Source: Eubacterium sp. AF16-48 (GTDB lineage Bacteria > Bacillota > Clostridia > Lachnospirales > Lachnospiraceae). Taken from it: 64,000 nucleotides of DNA. The notes under the pieces are model-generated. The model saw only the letters and a list, made by a program, of their open reading frames with translations. It did no database searches and was not told where the DNA came from. The position numbers and the translations under genes were made by a program. The DNA lies in assembly GCF_003479405.1 (NCBI RefSeq), contig NZ_QUHB01000006.1, positions 62,001 through 126,000 of the forward strand, given 5' to 3'. Positions 8,452 to 18,571 of the stretch are shown piece after piece. Each line of letters opens with the position of its first letter. Position 1 is the first letter of the stretch.

Positions 8452-9792
8452 TTATGCATCTTTTTCAATTTTTGTAAATTCAATGGAAATAACAGTTCCC
8501 TGACCTATTTCACTTTTAATCACAATTTCAGCATTATGCTGTTCTGCTATATGCTTAACTATTGCAAGACCAAGTCCCGTTCCTCCTGTTTTCTTTGAAC
8601 GTGCCTTGTCAACTCTGTAAAATCTTTCAAAAATACGCTCCTGCTCCTTTGGGGCAATTCCTATTCCATCATCCTTTACCCTTAAAATAATCTTACTATC
8701 CTTTTCAAACACTGAAACCCACACATGGCCCTTTGGCTTATTATATCTGATGGCATTGTCACAAAGATTATATAAAATCTCCTGAATCATATTCTGATTT
8801 CCATAAATAATACAATTCTTTTCTATATCCTTAGCAAGAAGGGTTATTTTATGCTTTTCAGCATGCATTTGTAACATCTCCACACAATTTTGTGCTTCAT
8901 CACTTAAATCCACCGGAGCCCTTTCCATATTTCCATCCATAACATCTAACTGAGACAATTCAATGATGTCATTAATTAATGATAAAAGTCTGTTAGCACT
9001 CTTATGTATTTCACTGGCAAAATGTTTAATATCTTTTTCCTTTGCTATTCCTGTTTCAATAAGTTCAGCATATCCGGAAATAGCTGCTAACGGTGTCTTT
9101 AGTTCATGGGACACATTTGCCGTAAAATCCTGTCGCATATTGGCACTTTTCTTCAACGCCTTATGCTGGCTGTGAATTTTGTCAAGAAATGGCTGGATTT
9201 CCTCATAACTTTCTAATACCTGATCATCGTCTAAATGTTGAGCCATTTGCTCAATAGGTTCCACCAATCTCTTTGCCAAAAGCTTTGATGCCACAAGACA
9301 GATAACTACCGTAAGTAACATTTCTGCCATAAGTATTGGCAGAATGTTAAAGCAGAACTGCCAGATACTTAAAACTTCCTTTGCAACTCTGATAACTCTT
9401 CCGTCACTCATTTTTTCCGCATAATAATACGTGGTTTTATCAAGGGTACTGGATTTTCTTTTTGCCTCTCCACTTCCCTTTTCTAAAGCCTCATGAACTT
9501 CAGGACGGTTTCCATGATTTTCCATGGTTCCAATATCAGCATTGCTGTCATATATTACCTTTCCGTCACTATCAATAACGGTAATTCTCAAATTGTCAAT
9601 TTGAGGATCAAAATCCTTTTCCACATATTCCAAAACAGCTTCCGTTGATTTTAAAATATGAACGTGGGTTTTCAAGTCCTCCATTACCTGTTCGCTAAAC
9701 AATCCATGAAAAACTACAACTGTAATACACATTGTAAGTAACATCATGGCAACAGAAATACTTGTCATTCTTGAATATAATTTCTTTTTCAC
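8452..9792 (-). CDS. phoR: Phosphate sensor histidine kinase PhoR
   Basis: The 446-residue kinase has two membrane helices (about 10-30 and 150-175) enclosing an extracytoplasmic domain, then a HAMP-like linker, HisKA motif FTANVSHELKTPLAA, and an ATPase domain with NLCDNAIRYN, DDGIGI and TGGTGLGLAI. It is one base away from the phoP gene and in the same operon as a Na/Pi cotransporter behind PhoP boxes, which is why I call it PhoR and not simply a kinase. It would respond to phosphate limitation and phosphorylate the adjacent regulator. Confidence 0.88.
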   Translation of the reverse strand: MKKKLYSRMTSISVAMMLLTMCITVVVFHGLFSEQVMEDLKTHVHILKSTEAVLEYVEKDFDPQIDNLRITVIDSDGKVIYDSNADIGTMENHGNRPEVHEALEKGSGEAKRKSSTLDKTTYYYAEKMSDGRVIRVAKEVLSIWQFCFNILPILMAEMLLTVVICLVASKLLAKRLVEPIEQMAQHLDDDQVLESYEEIQPFLDKIHSQHKALKKSANMRQDFTANVSHELKTPLAAISGYAELIETGIAKEKDIKHFASEIHKSANRLLSLINDIIELSQLDVMDGNMERAPVDLSDEAQNCVEMLQMHAEKHKITLLAKDIEKNCIIYGNQNMIQEILYNLCDNAIRYNKPKGHVWVSVFEKDSKIILRVKDDGIGIAPKEQERIFERFYRVDKARSKKTGGTGLGLAIVKHIAEQHNAEIVIKSEIGQGTVISIEFTKIEKDA

Positions 9793-9793
9793 T

Positions 9794-10480
9794 CTATCTG
9801 TCCTTTCTGTAATTCAATGTATATCCCACATTTCTTACAGTCTGTACTAATGCTCCCTTGTCACCCATTTTTTTTCTCAATGTCTTTATATGCATATCCA
9901 GAGTTCTTGATTCCCCTTCATAATCAATTCCCCACACACGGTCTAATATCTGTCCACGCTGAAGGACAATTCCTGAATTTTGCATAAGCATTTTTAATAA
10001 TTCATATTCCTTAAAAGTAAGTTCACATGGATTTCCATCAATGGTAACCTGATGTTTTGCATCATCAAGAACAATCCCCTCAAACTCCAGATTCATGGTG
10101 GCATCATCTAAACCTGCCCGCCTTAACACTGCCTTAACCCTTGATATAAGTTCCATTATTCCAAAAGGCTTGGTAATATAATCATCTGCCCCCTGATCTA
10201 ATCCCTTAACCTTATCCATTTCAGTAGTCTTTGCAGTAACCATTATTATCGGAATCTTTGCAGTGCCTGCACCTGTTCTCAAATCCCTGAGTATGCTTAA
10301 ACCGTCTCTGTCCGGAAGCATAACATCAAGAATAACCAAATCAGGATATTCAGCCTTTATTTTTTCTTCAAAATCCTTTGCCTTTTTAAAAATCTCCACA
10401 CTATATCCTGCATTTTTCAGTGCGAATTGCTCGATTTCTGCAATATTCTTATCATCTTCTACTATATATATTTTCTGCAT
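9794..10480 (-). CDS. phoP: Phosphate response regulator PhoP/PhoB
   Basis: The 228-residue OmpR-family regulator has a receiver with acidic residues E8/D9/D10, phosphoacceptor D52 (VILDVMLP) and ITKPFGIMEL, and a winged-helix domain with LLKMLMQNSG and LDMHIKTLRKKMGD. Its likely targets are visible in the window: four TT(A/T)ACA repeats at 12239-12275 upstream of the operon, giving an autoregulatory circuit. It is flanked by the transporter gene (18 bases) and phoR (one base). Confidence 0.9.
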   Translation of the reverse strand: MQKIYIVEDDKNIAEIEQFALKNAGYSVEIFKKAKDFEEKIKAEYPDLVILDVMLPDRDGLSILRDLRTGAGTAKIPIIMVTAKTTEMDKVKGLDQGADDYITKPFGIMELISRVKAVLRRAGLDDATMNLEFEGIVLDDAKHQVTIDGNPCELTFKEYELLKMLMQNSGIVLQRGQILDRVWGIDYEGESRTLDMHIKTLRKKMGDKGALVQTVRNVGYTLNYRKDR

Positions 10481-10498
10481 TCTGTTCTCCCTGCGAAA

Positions 10499-12157
10499 TT
10501 ATAAACAGTGTTTTATTTTTTTTTCAGGAAGTATTGAGTATGCGATATTTATGGCGTGGTCCGCAATTCTCTCATATCCTATAATCAAATCCGTAAATAT
10601 AAGACCTGATTCAATGGAGCATTTGCCTGCTGCCATTCTTTCCACATGATCTTCCTGCCAATCTATCTTCATCTGATCAATAGTATCTTCTAATTTATTA
10701 ATTTCCTCAAAAGTAGAATCATCCTCTTTAACGAAAATCTCTCTGGCTTTTTCAAAAATTTCAATAACCTTGTCATACATAACTTTCAGTTCATTAATTC
10801 CGTCAGAAGAAAACTCTATCTTCTGTTTTTTCTCCTTTAAGGCATCATCCATTATGTTGACAGCATGGTCACCAATTCTTTCTACGTCAATAATAACATG
10901 GAACAGTCCGCCTAAACGTTCCCTGTCTTTTAAAGGGAGATCATATCTGTTAGCACTAACCATATATTCGGTTATTCCATGACTTAAATAATCTATATAT
11001 TTCTCTCTTTTATATACTTCTTCTGCTGTTTCGTATTTTTTATCAATAAGTGCTTCCGATGCCAGCTTTAAGTTAGTTTCAACCATTTCTGACATTCTCT
11101 CAATTTCCTGAACCACTTCAACCAATACAGTAGCCGGAGTTCTTGCACCTGATGTTCCAATAAACTTAAGAATCATTTCATCCTCGTCATGCTCTTCACC
11201 CGGTTTTGCGTGAATAACCTTTCTTGATAACTTAATCAGAAGATTTGAGCATGGAAGAAGAATTACACACTGAGCTGTTTTAAATATGGTATCTGCGTTA
11301 GCAACAAATCTCTTGAAATTTCCTGCTCCGCTTATGGCAAACACTCCATTTATAACATGTTCCCCTGCAAAAATAAGAATAATTGAAAATACAACAAGTC
11401 CTACCACATTAAACATTAAATGTATAAATGCCGCTCTCTTGGCATTTCTGCTGGCTGACATTGCCGCCATAACAGCCGGAGTACATGAACCGATATTTGC
11501 TCCTAAAATAAAGAAAAGACATGGCAATGGTTCCACAAGTCCGGCTCCTGCTAAAAGAACCAGAACGCTTACCGTAACTGATGAACTTTGTAATATTGTT
11601 GTAACAATTAATGCTGTAATAACAGCTATAACCGGATTGTTAAGTGCTTCAAACAACACATCAAACTGATGAAATTCAGGTACATGCTGTAATGCATCTG
11701 TCATAAAATTAATTCCTAAAAACAATGAACCAAATCCGAATATTACTGCGGCAATTTTATCTAATAACGGTTTCTTGAAAAAAGAAAGAATAACTGCTCC
11801 AATAAAGATAATAAAAGGTGCCACTGCAGTAAGCTTTAATGATACTAACTGGGATGTTATTGTTGTTCCTATATTAGCACCGAAAGTTATGCCAACAGAC
11901 TGCCCTAATGTCATAATTCCTGCGTTTACAAAGCCAACTTCCATAACTGTTGTAGCTCCTGATGACTGTATAAATGCAGTAAATAAAGCTCCAAATACAA
12001 CTGCCTTATATTTGTTTGTGGTACATCTGTTAAGTATGCCACGTAGCTTCTGTCCTGCTGCCTGCTGTAAACTGTCACTCATGTATTTCATACCAAAAAG
12101 AAACAGCGCCAGACCACTTAGTAAATCCATTACTAAATTCATCATTGTGTAATCCAT
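10499..12157 (-). CDS. Na+/phosphate cotransporter with C-terminal PhoU-like domain
   Basis: The 552-residue protein has two Na/Pi-cotransporter repeats in its first 320 residues, each with a QSS signature (TAFIQSSGATTVMEVG near residue 60 and TTILQSSSVTVSVLV near 190), followed by a long helical PhoU-like domain (about 340-545). This is the NptA/YjbB architecture: sodium-coupled phosphate movement across the membrane, with the PhoU-like tail probably sensing state. It is the first gene of the transporter-phoP-phoR operon and lies directly behind the PhoP boxes. Whether it imports or exports phosphate cannot be told from sequence. Confidence 0.92.
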   Translation of the reverse strand: MDYTMMNLVMDLLSGLALFLFGMKYMSDSLQQAAGQKLRGILNRCTTNKYKAVVFGALFTAFIQSSGATTVMEVGFVNAGIMTLGQSVGITFGANIGTTITSQLVSLKLTAVAPFIIFIGAVILSFFKKPLLDKIAAVIFGFGSLFLGINFMTDALQHVPEFHQFDVLFEALNNPVIAVITALIVTTILQSSSVTVSVLVLLAGAGLVEPLPCLFFILGANIGSCTPAVMAAMSASRNAKRAAFIHLMFNVVGLVVFSIILIFAGEHVINGVFAISGAGNFKRFVANADTIFKTAQCVILLPCSNLLIKLSRKVIHAKPGEEHDEDEMILKFIGTSGARTPATVLVEVVQEIERMSEMVETNLKLASEALIDKKYETAEEVYKREKYIDYLSHGITEYMVSANRYDLPLKDRERLGGLFHVIIDVERIGDHAVNIMDDALKEKKQKIEFSSDGINELKVMYDKVIEIFEKAREIFVKEDDSTFEEINKLEDTIDQMKIDWQEDHVERMAAGKCSIESGLIFTDLIIGYERIADHAINIAYSILPEKKIKHCL

Positions 12158-12215
12158 AATGTCTTATCTCCTATGCAATGTTAATTTCTAAATTATTTTA
12201 ATTACATTCCTATAC

Positions 12216-12244
12216 AGAATAGTACCTTAACATTCCTATGTAAA
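12216..12244 (-). promoter_or_regulatory. Promoter of the phosphate operon, -35 overlapping a PhoP box
   Basis: On the minus strand TTTACA (12244-12239) and TATTCT (12221-12216) are 17 bases apart. The same TTTACA is the promoter-proximal PhoP repeat, as in Bacillus Pho promoters where PhoP binds through the -35 region. Confidence 0.55.
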
Positions 12245-12275
12245 GTCTATGTAAAATTTTAACATAAATTTTACA
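12239..12275. promoter_or_regulatory. PhoP-box cluster: two direct-repeat pairs facing each other
   Basis: On minus, TTTACA-N5-TTTACA occupies 12255-12239. On plus, TTAACA-N5-TTTACA occupies 12259-12275. Both fit the Gram-positive PhoP consensus TT(A/C/T)ACA repeated with about five bases between. The cluster stands about 85 bases upstream of the Na/Pi transporter start. The match is direct; binding by the neighbouring PhoP is inferred. Confidence 0.75.
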
Positions 12276-12285
12276 TAAAAACCAG

Positions 12286-12325
12286 AAAAAAAGAGTGTCA
12301 AAGTATTTAAACCCTGACACACTTT
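12286..12325 (-). terminator. Terminator of the argCJBD operon
   Basis: Bases 12290-12300 pair with 12315-12325 over 11 positions with one mismatch, and the minus-strand product is followed by seven T. It lies just after the argD stop and isolates the arg operon from the phosphate promoter. Confidence 0.8.
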
Positions 12326-12336
12326 CTTAATTACTA

Positions 12337-13518
12337 TTATATACATTCTTTTAGAATATTAATCATTTCATCAACATTTTCTTTTGTTATAATAAGTGGT
12401 GGCAATAATCTAAGTACATTTCCCGCTGCTGAAATAACCAGCAGTCCTTTTTCTATTGCCTTGTTAATTGTATCTCCCACAGGTGTTTTTAGAACCAGTC
12501 CCTGCATTAAACCTTTTCCACGTCTTAAAACAATATTTTTATTTTCATTAACCAACTCATCCAGTTTTTCCTCCAAATAAGCGCCTACATTTTTTACATT
12601 TTCAAGGATATTTTCTTCCTCATATATGTCAAAAACTGCATTAACTGCTGATGTAACAAGAGGATTTCCCCCGTAGGTTGTTCCATGGTCTCCAGGCACT
12701 AAAGAGTTGCAGCATTTCTTTCCTGCCACAAAGGCTCCAACAGGCACCCCGCATCCCAATGCCTTAGCAGATGCGATTATGTCAGGCTTTACATTATAAT
12801 TCTGAAATGCAAACATTTCTCCTGTACGACCCATTCCACACTGAACCTCATCGCAAATCATTAAAATATCCTTTTCATCACATATTTTTCTGATTCCTTC
12901 AATAAATTCCTTATCAGCAGGATAAATACCGCCTTCACCCTGAACAGGTTCTAAAATAATGGCACATGTTTTATCATTTACTAAGGCCTTTACACTGTCT
13001 AAATCATTATATTCAGCAAACTTTATACCTGAAATCATAGGGCCAAAAGGCTTCTGATAATGCTCATTTCCCGTAAGTGCCAAAGCTCCCATGGTTCTTC
13101 CGTGGAATGAATGTCCCATGGCAATTATTTCATGATCTGACTTTCCATCACGGTCATAAGCATAACGTTTTGCCATTTTTAATGCACCCTCTATGGCTTC
13201 TGCACCACTGTTTGTGAAGAATGCCTTTTCAAGCCCTGAAGCCTTAACTAATTTTTCAGCTGCTAAAACTGCCGGCTCATTGTAAAACAAATTAGATGTA
13301 TGCATTATTTTATCAATCTGTGATTTAATTGCATCTGTATATTTTTTATTTCCATAGCCTAAGCTGGCAACACCTATTCCCGATGCAAAATCCAGATATT
13401 TTTTTCCATCTGCATCATAAATATACACACCCTTTGCCTTATCCATTACGATTTTATATCTGTTATATGTGTGTACAAAATATTTGTCTCCAAGCTCCAT
13501 ATATTCCTGTGTTGTCAT
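12337..13518 (-). CDS. argD: Acetylornithine aminotransferase
   Basis: The 393-residue class-III PLP aminotransferase converts N-acetylglutamate semialdehyde to N-acetylornithine with glutamate as amino donor. Visible motifs are the cofactor-binding NSGAEAIEGALKMAKRYA, the ILEPVQGEGGIYPA loop, LMICDEVQCGMGRTG and the PLP lysine in IIASAKALGCGVPVGAF. Length is normal (390-405). The gene follows argB by nine bases with an AGGAGA site and closes the argC-J-B-D operon. Confidence 0.95.
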   Translation of the reverse strand: MTTQEYMELGDKYFVHTYNRYKIVMDKAKGVYIYDADGKKYLDFASGIGVASLGYGNKKYTDAIKSQIDKIMHTSNLFYNEPAVLAAEKLVKASGLEKAFFTNSGAEAIEGALKMAKRYAYDRDGKSDHEIIAMGHSFHGRTMGALALTGNEHYQKPFGPMISGIKFAEYNDLDSVKALVNDKTCAIILEPVQGEGGIYPADKEFIEGIRKICDEKDILMICDEVQCGMGRTGEMFAFQNYNVKPDIIASAKALGCGVPVGAFVAGKKCCNSLVPGDHGTTYGGNPLVTSAVNAVFDIYEEENILENVKNVGAYLEEKLDELVNENKNIVLRRGKGLMQGLVLKTPVGDTINKAIEKGLLVISAAGNVLRLLPPLIITKENVDEMINILKECI

Positions 13519-13527
13519 TTTCTTCTC

Positions 13528-14457
13528 CTACTTTCCTAATTCAGTATCTGTATAAAACTTTTCCTGTTCATCATCTAAAATTGCTGTTCCAATACCTTTG
13601 TTGGTAAAGATTTCAAGCAAAATACTGTGAGGTATTCTTCCATCTAAAATATGTACTCTTGATACTCCGTTTTTAATGGCTCCCATACAGTTTTTAATTT
13701 TTGGGAGCATTCCACCTGCAATTATTCCATCATCAATAAGCTTTTGTGCCTCTGAAACAGTCATTTCAGATATAACAGATGCTGCATTATCAGGGTCCAT
13801 GTAAACCCCTTCCGTATCTGTTAAAAATGCAAGTTTCTCTGCCTTTACAGCTTCTGCTATGGCACTGGCAGCATCATCAGCATTAATGTTATATCCGTGG
13901 AAGTTTTCATCTAAACCAATAGGACATACGATAGGAAGGAAATCCTTTTCTAACAAATCTAATAAAATATCTGTATTTACCTTTGTAACTTCTCCTACAT
14001 ATCCTATATCTTCTCCTTCAGATAATTTCTTTTTAACTGTTAAAAGTCTTCCATCTTTGCCACTTATTCCAATAGCTCTTACCCCTAACTGTTCCACTAT
14101 CTGAACAAGTTTTTTGTTTACACTGTTAAGAACCATTTCTGCCGCATCTAATGTTTCATCATCTGTTACACGCAAACCATTAATAAACTTTGTATCCATT
14201 CCCAATCTGTCAATATGACGGCTGATTGCCTTTCCGCCGCCGTGAACAATAATAGGTTTAAAGCCTACTAACTTTAACAATGTTATGTCCTGAATAACAC
14301 TTGTCATAAAATCCTCGTCAAGCATGGCACTTCCGCCATATTTTACAACAATAATCTTTCTGTTAAATCTCTGGATATAAGGCAATGCTTCAATAAGAAC
14401 ATCTCCTTTCTCTATCCATTTTTCCATATGTAAATTCTGCTGTCCCTTCATTAACAT
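13528..14457 (-). CDS. argB: Acetylglutamate kinase
   Basis: The enzyme phosphorylates N-acetylglutamate with ATP, the second step of arginine synthesis and usually the feedback-controlled one. Seen are the nucleotide-binding [24 protein letters not shown] and the C-terminal [15 protein letters not shown] start it at the ATG at 14457 (309 residues) because GAGAGG lies about nine bases upstream; the frame is open back to 14508, inside argJ, and a third candidate ATG (MEKWIEKG) gives about 299 residues, closer to typical length. It ends in TAG. Confidence 0.94.
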   Translation of the reverse strand: MLMKGQQNLHMEKWIEKGDVLIEALPYIQRFNRKIIVVKYGGSAMLDEDFMTSVIQDITLLKLVGFKPIIVHGGGKAISRHIDRLGMDTKFINGLRVTDDETLDAAEMVLNSVNKKLVQIVEQLGVRAIGISGKDGRLLTVKKKLSEGEDIGYVGEVTKVNTDILLDLLEKDFLPIVCPIGLDENFHGYNINADDAASAIAEAVKAEKLAFLTDTEGVYMDPDNAASVISEMTVSEAQKLIDDGIIAGGMLPKIKNCMGAIKNGVSRVHILDGRIPHSILLEIFTNKGIGTAILDDEQEKFYTDTELGK

Positions 14458-14488
14458 TACCTTTTGCCTCTCTTCTTCCTTTTTTATA

Positions 14489-15721
14489 TTAACTTCTGTA
14501 ATCCGCATTAATGCTTACATATTCATGGGTTAAATCACATCCCCATGCCGTAGCTTCATATTCTCCCATTTTCACGTCCGCAATAGCTGTAACTTCGTTT
14601 TCTGAAAGAATCTTTGTGGCAACCTCTTCACTGTAATCTGTTGCCATACCATTTTCTACTATCTTGATTTTTCCTGCCCTGCTTTCAAAATAAATATCTA
14701 CAATGTCAGGATTAAATTTTGCATCAGAGTATCCCATGGCACATAAAATTCTTCCCCAATTTGCATCATGGCCATAAATTGCAGCCTTTGTAAGACTTGA
14801 AGTTACGATTGACTTTGCAAGGGTAACTGCCTGTTCCTTACTTTCTCCGTTAATAACTTTAACTTCAAAAAGTGCTGTGGCACCTTCCCCGTCCCCTGCA
14901 ATTTTCTTTGACAAATAAACATTTACCTCATGAAGTGCTTCCACAAACTTATAATAATCCTCATCCATAACCATAATGGTTCTGTTGTTTGCCAGTCCAT
15001 TTGACAAAAGCAGTACCGTATCGTTAGTTGATGTGTCTCCATCAACAGATACCATATTAAATGTATCTTTTATATCTTCACTTAATGCATGATAAAGTAA
15101 ATCCTTTGAAATTCTTACATCCGTTGTGATAAATCCAAGCATTGTACACATATTTGGATGAATCATTCCTGAACCTTTACACATTGCACCTATTTTACAT
15201 TTTTTCCCGCCAATTTCAAATTCAAAAGCAATTTCCTTTGGCATTGTGTCAGTAGTCATTATTGCCTGGGCAGCCATATGACCACCTTCCTCTGTTTCAT
15301 CCAGTGTTGGAGCTAAAAGTCCTATTCCGTTGACAATTTTGTCCATTGGCAACTGGGCTCCAATAACACCTGTAGATGCCACTAAAACCTCATCCTTCTT
15401 TATGTCAAGTGCATCTGCCGTAGCCTGTGCCATCTCTTCACAATACTTCATACCCTGTTCTCCTGTACAGGCATTGGCAACACCACTGTTACATACAACT
15501 GCATGTACAAAAGGTGAACAATAAATAATATCCCTATCCCATTTAACCGGGGCAGCCTTAACCTGATTAGTAGTAAAAGTACCGGCAGCCACACACGGGG
15601 TTGCACTATAAATCATTGCCATATCTTTTTTCTTTGGATTTCCCTCTTTGATTCCTACTCTAAGTCCCATTGCAGCAAATCCTAATGGAGCAGTAACTCC
15701 GCCTTTAATCTTCTTTAACAT
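14489..15721 (-). CDS. argJ: Bifunctional glutamate N-acetyltransferase / ornithine acetyltransferase
   Basis: The 410-residue protein moves the acetyl group from N-acetylornithine back to glutamate, closing the acetyl cycle. ArgJ cuts itself before a threonine that becomes the nucleophile; the motif here is [16 protein letters not shown], with Cys in place of the more usual Ala before the Thr. Later family features such as [11 protein letters not shown] and [10 protein letters not shown] are present. It is 12 bases after argC and upstream of argB. Whether it also makes N-acetylglutamate from acetyl-CoA cannot be decided here; no separate argA was seen. Confidence 0.95.
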   Translation of the reverse strand: MLKKIKGGVTAPLGFAAMGLRVGIKEGNPKKKDMAMIYSATPCVAAGTFTTNQVKAAPVKWDRDIIYCSPFVHAVVCNSGVANACTGEQGMKYCEEMAQATADALDIKKDEVLVASTGVIGAQLPMDKIVNGIGLLAPTLDETEEGGHMAAQAIMTTDTMPKEIAFEFEIGGKKCKIGAMCKGSGMIHPNMCTMLGFITTDVRISKDLLYHALSEDIKDTFNMVSVDGDTSTNDTVLLLSNGLANNRTIMVMDEDYYKFVEALHEVNVYLSKKIAGDGEGATALFEVKVINGESKEQAVTLAKSIVTSSLTKAAIYGHDANWGRILCAMGYSDAKFNPDIVDIYFESRAGKIKIVENGMATDYSEEVATKILSENEVTAIADVKMGEYEATAWGCDLTHEYVSINADYRS

Positions 15722-15733
15722 TGTATATCCTCC

Positions 15734-16774
15734 TTATGGGAACATAGGAACCTGCTTCAGTCCCTCATTCTCTTCTAATCCAAATAATAAATTCATGTTC
15801 TGGACAGCCTGACCTGCAGCTCCCTTTATAAGATTATCAAGGGCACCCATCATAATAATTCTGCCTGTTCTTTCATCTATTTTAAAGTTTACGTCAACAA
15901 AGTTGCTTCCTTCTACCCACCTTGTTTCAGGGCACACATCTTTATCTAATACTCTTATGAAAAATTCATTTCCATAATACTTGTCATATATTGCCCTGAC
16001 TTCATCATATGTAACTTTCTTTTTAAGGTTAGCATATGCAGTAACTAAAATTCCTCTCTGCATTGGAACAAGATGAGGTGTAAAGTTAATAATCACTTCT
16101 TCACCTGCTGCGTAACTTAACTGTTCCTCTATTTCCGGTGTATGTCTGTGGGTTGTTACCCCATATGCCTTAATATTTTCATTTACTTCGCAGAAAAGAT
16201 TAGGAACCTTAGCTCCCCTTCCGGCTCCTGATGTACCTGACTTTGCATCCACTATAATGGATTTCGGATCAATTAATCCTTCCTTAGCTAACGGATAAAT
16301 CGAAAGAATACTACAGGTTGTATAACATCCCGGATTGGCAATAAGTCTTGCCCCTTTAACTTTATCTCTGTTTATCTCACAAAGTCCATACACAGCTTCA
16401 TCAATAAACTGTGGACTCTGGTGCTTTATTCCGTACCATTTTTCGTATGTAGCAACATCTTTTATTCTGAAATCTGCACTTAAGTCTATTATCTTAACTT
16501 TATTTAAAATTTCTTCGGTAACTAATGAGCCACACAATCCCTGAGGTGTAGCTGTAAATATCACATCAACTTCATCTGCAAGTTTCTCCATATTATCATC
16601 GAGGCATTTGGCATCAACTATTTTAAACATATTTCTAAATACATCTCCGTAGTTTTGATCCACATAGCTTCTTGAACCATACCATATTACTTCTGCTTCC
16701 TTATGCTGCTGAATAAGACGTACTATCTCAACTCCCGCATATCCCGTAGCACCAATAATTCCTACTTTAATCAT
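15734..16774 (-). CDS. argC: N-acetyl-gamma-glutamyl-phosphate reductase
   Basis: The 346-residue NADPH-dependent reductase makes N-acetylglutamate semialdehyde. The N-terminal dinucleotide fold starts IKVGIIGATGYAGVE, the catalytic cysteine is in LIANPGCYTT, and TPHLVPMQRGIL and the C-terminal GAAGQAVQNMN fit the type-1 family. I chose the ATG at 16774 because GAGAGG sits eight bases upstream; the frame stays open to 16798. It is the first gene of argCJBD, after a strong promoter at 16866-16894. Confidence 0.96.
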   Translation of the reverse strand: MIKVGIIGATGYAGVEIVRLIQQHKEAEVIWYGSRSYVDQNYGDVFRNMFKIVDAKCLDDNMEKLADEVDVIFTATPQGLCGSLVTEEILNKVKIIDLSADFRIKDVATYEKWYGIKHQSPQFIDEAVYGLCEINRDKVKGARLIANPGCYTTCSILSIYPLAKEGLIDPKSIIVDAKSGTSGAGRGAKVPNLFCEVNENIKAYGVTTHRHTPEIEEQLSYAAGEEVIINFTPHLVPMQRGILVTAYANLKKKVTYDEVRAIYDKYYGNEFFIRVLDKDVCPETRWVEGSNFVDVNFKIDERTGRIIMMGALDNLIKGAAGQAVQNMNLLFGLEENEGLKQVPMFP

Positions 16775-16865
16775 CACAAAACCTCTCTTTTTTATCAATT
16801 ACTCTGATATGATATTTTAGTCTTTTCATTATTAAAATACAAGTCCAAGCCTCACATCCTGGCAT

Positions 16866-16894
16866 ATTATACACCTATCCCAGAAATTATGCAA
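16866..16894 (-). promoter_or_regulatory. Promoter of argCJBD
   Basis: On minus, TTGCAT (16894-16889) and TATAAT (16871-16866) are exactly 17 bases apart, about 90 bases before argC. Confidence 0.7.
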
Positions 16895-16909
16895 GTTTTA
16901 TACACAACT

Positions 16910-16926
16910 TTCATAAATTATTCATA
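16910..16926. promoter_or_regulatory. Candidate ARG box between argC and argG
   Basis: TTCATA-AATTA-TTCATA lies between the two divergent arg promoters, 16 bases upstream of the argC -35. Read on minus it is TATGAATAATTTATGAA, close to one ArgR half-site pattern (ATGAAT). Only partly palindromic, so weak evidence. Confidence 0.3.
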
Positions 16927-16942
16927 TAATCTTATTTTTTTC

Positions 16943-16971
16943 TTGATTTTTATGCATCCATGATGTATAGT
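16943..16971 (+). promoter_or_regulatory. Promoter of argG
   Basis: TTGATT (16943-16948) and TATAGT (16966-16971) are 17 bases apart. A perfect six-pair hairpin (ATGTCT 16988-16993 with AGACAT 17001-17006) lies in the leader, followed by the ribosome binding site TTGGAGGA. Confidence 0.6.
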
Positions 16972-17040
16972 ATCAGATGTTAGAGTTATGTCTTTGATTT
17001 AGACATTTTAAGTAAGAAAATATATTGGAGGATTTGTAAA

Positions 17041-18267
17041 ATGGCAAAAGAAAAGGTTGTTTTGGCATATTCAGGCGGACTTGATACTACAGCTATCATC
17101 CCTTGGTTAAAGGAAAATTATGATTATGACGTTGTTTGCTGTTGTGTAGACTGCGGACAGGGAAATGAATTAGACGGACTTGATGAGAGAGCTAAATATT
17201 CAGGTGCAGCTAAATTATACATAGAAGATATTACAGATGAATTCTGTGATGATTATATTGTTCCATGTGTACAGGCAGGTGCTGTTTATGAAAACAAGTA
17301 TTTACTTGGTACCTCAATGGCAAGACCGGGTATTGCAAAAAAATTAGTTGAAATTGCAAGAAAGGAAGGTGCTGTTGCTATCTGTCACGGTGCTACAGGA
17401 AAAGGAAATGACCAGATTCGTTTTGAACTTGCCATTAAAGCATTAGCTCCTGATATTAAAATCATTGCTCCTTGGAGAGATGATAAGTGGACAATGGATT
17501 CCCGTGAAGCTGAAATTGAATATTGTAAGGCTCATGGCATTCACCTTCCATTTGGAACAGACCAGAGCTACAGCCGTGACCGTAACCTGTGGCATATAAG
17601 CCATGAAGGTCTTGAGCTTGAAAATCCGGCTAACGAGCCGAATTATGATCATCTTTTAGTATTAGGTGTTACCCCTGAAAAGGCTCCTGATGAAGGTGAA
17701 TATGTTACAATGACTTTTGAAAAAGGTGTTCCTACATCAGTTAACGGGAAACAGATGAAAGTATCTGATATTATTCGTGAATTAAACAGACTTGGTGGAA
17801 AACATGGTATTGGTATTGTAGATATTGTTGAAAACCGTGTTGTAGGCATGAAGTCCCGTGGTGTTTATGAGACACCTGGTGGAACAATTCTTATGGAAGC
17901 TCACAAGCAGCTTGAGGAATTAGTTTTAGACCGTGATACAATGAATGCTAAAAAAGATATGGGCAACAAAATGGCACAGATTGTTTACGAAGGAAAGTGG
18001 TTTACTCCTCTTCGTGAAGCTGTACAGGCCTTTGTTGAATCAACTCAGGAATATGTTACAGGCGAGGTTAAATTTAAACTTTACAAAGGAAACATCATTA
18101 AAGCCGGAACAACTTCTCCATATTCATTATACAGTGAAAGCCTTGCATCATTTACAACAGGTGATTTGTATGACCACCACGATGCTGAAGGATTTATCAC
18201 ATTATTCGGTCTTCCTTTGAAGGTTCGTGCAATGAAAATGCAGGAAGTAAAAAATAACAATAAATAA
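17041..18267 (+). CDS. argG: Argininosuccinate synthase
   Basis: The 408-residue enzyme joins citrulline and aspartate using ATP. The N-type ATP pyrophosphatase loop [14 protein letters not shown] starts at residue 8, and [31 protein letters not shown] and [14 protein letters not shown] fit the family. Length is normal (395-410). It is transcribed alone, divergent from argCJBD. argF and argH are not in this window. Confidence 0.97.
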   Translation: MAKEKVVLAYSGGLDTTAIIPWLKENYDYDVVCCCVDCGQGNELDGLDERAKYSGAAKLYIEDITDEFCDDYIVPCVQAGAVYENKYLLGTSMARPGIAKKLVEIARKEGAVAICHGATGKGNDQIRFELAIKALAPDIKIIAPWRDDKWTMDSREAEIEYCKAHGIHLPFGTDQSYSRDRNLWHISHEGLELENPANEPNYDHLLVLGVTPEKAPDEGEYVTMTFEKGVPTSVNGKQMKVSDIIRELNRLGGKHGIGIVDIVENRVVGMKSRGVYETPGGTILMEAHKQLEELVLDRDTMNAKKDMGNKMAQIVYEGKWFTPLREAVQAFVESTQEYVTGEVKFKLYKGNIIKAGTTSPYSLYSESLASFTTGDLYDHHDAEGFITLFGLPLKVRAMKMQEVKNNNK

Positions 18268-18316
18268 TATTTAGGATTCGGTTTGGATTTTCCCATGAAA
18301 AACATTCCGTTTTCAA

Positions 18317-18362
18317 AAAACAGGACTAATCAGTATCATAATACCGGTAGTCCTGTTTTTTA
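18317..18362 (+). terminator. Terminator of argG
   Basis: Perfect stem ACAGGACTA with TAGTCCTGT, flanked by A's and followed by a T run at 18356-18361. Confidence 0.85.
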
Positions 18363-18571
18363 TTATCTTACACTGTATTTTTTTAATCTATATTTTCAAT
18401 CTTGAAAATATCATGCTTTTCTGTAACCAACATATATATTATCAACTAATGGTTCCATTCATTTCTCCCCATATATAGTTAATTCATCATTTTAAGAATC
18501 ATCTCTACTGTCTATAAGCCTATCTAAGCCAATCTACTCAATAACATCTACATAGTTTTTAAAATCTATAC

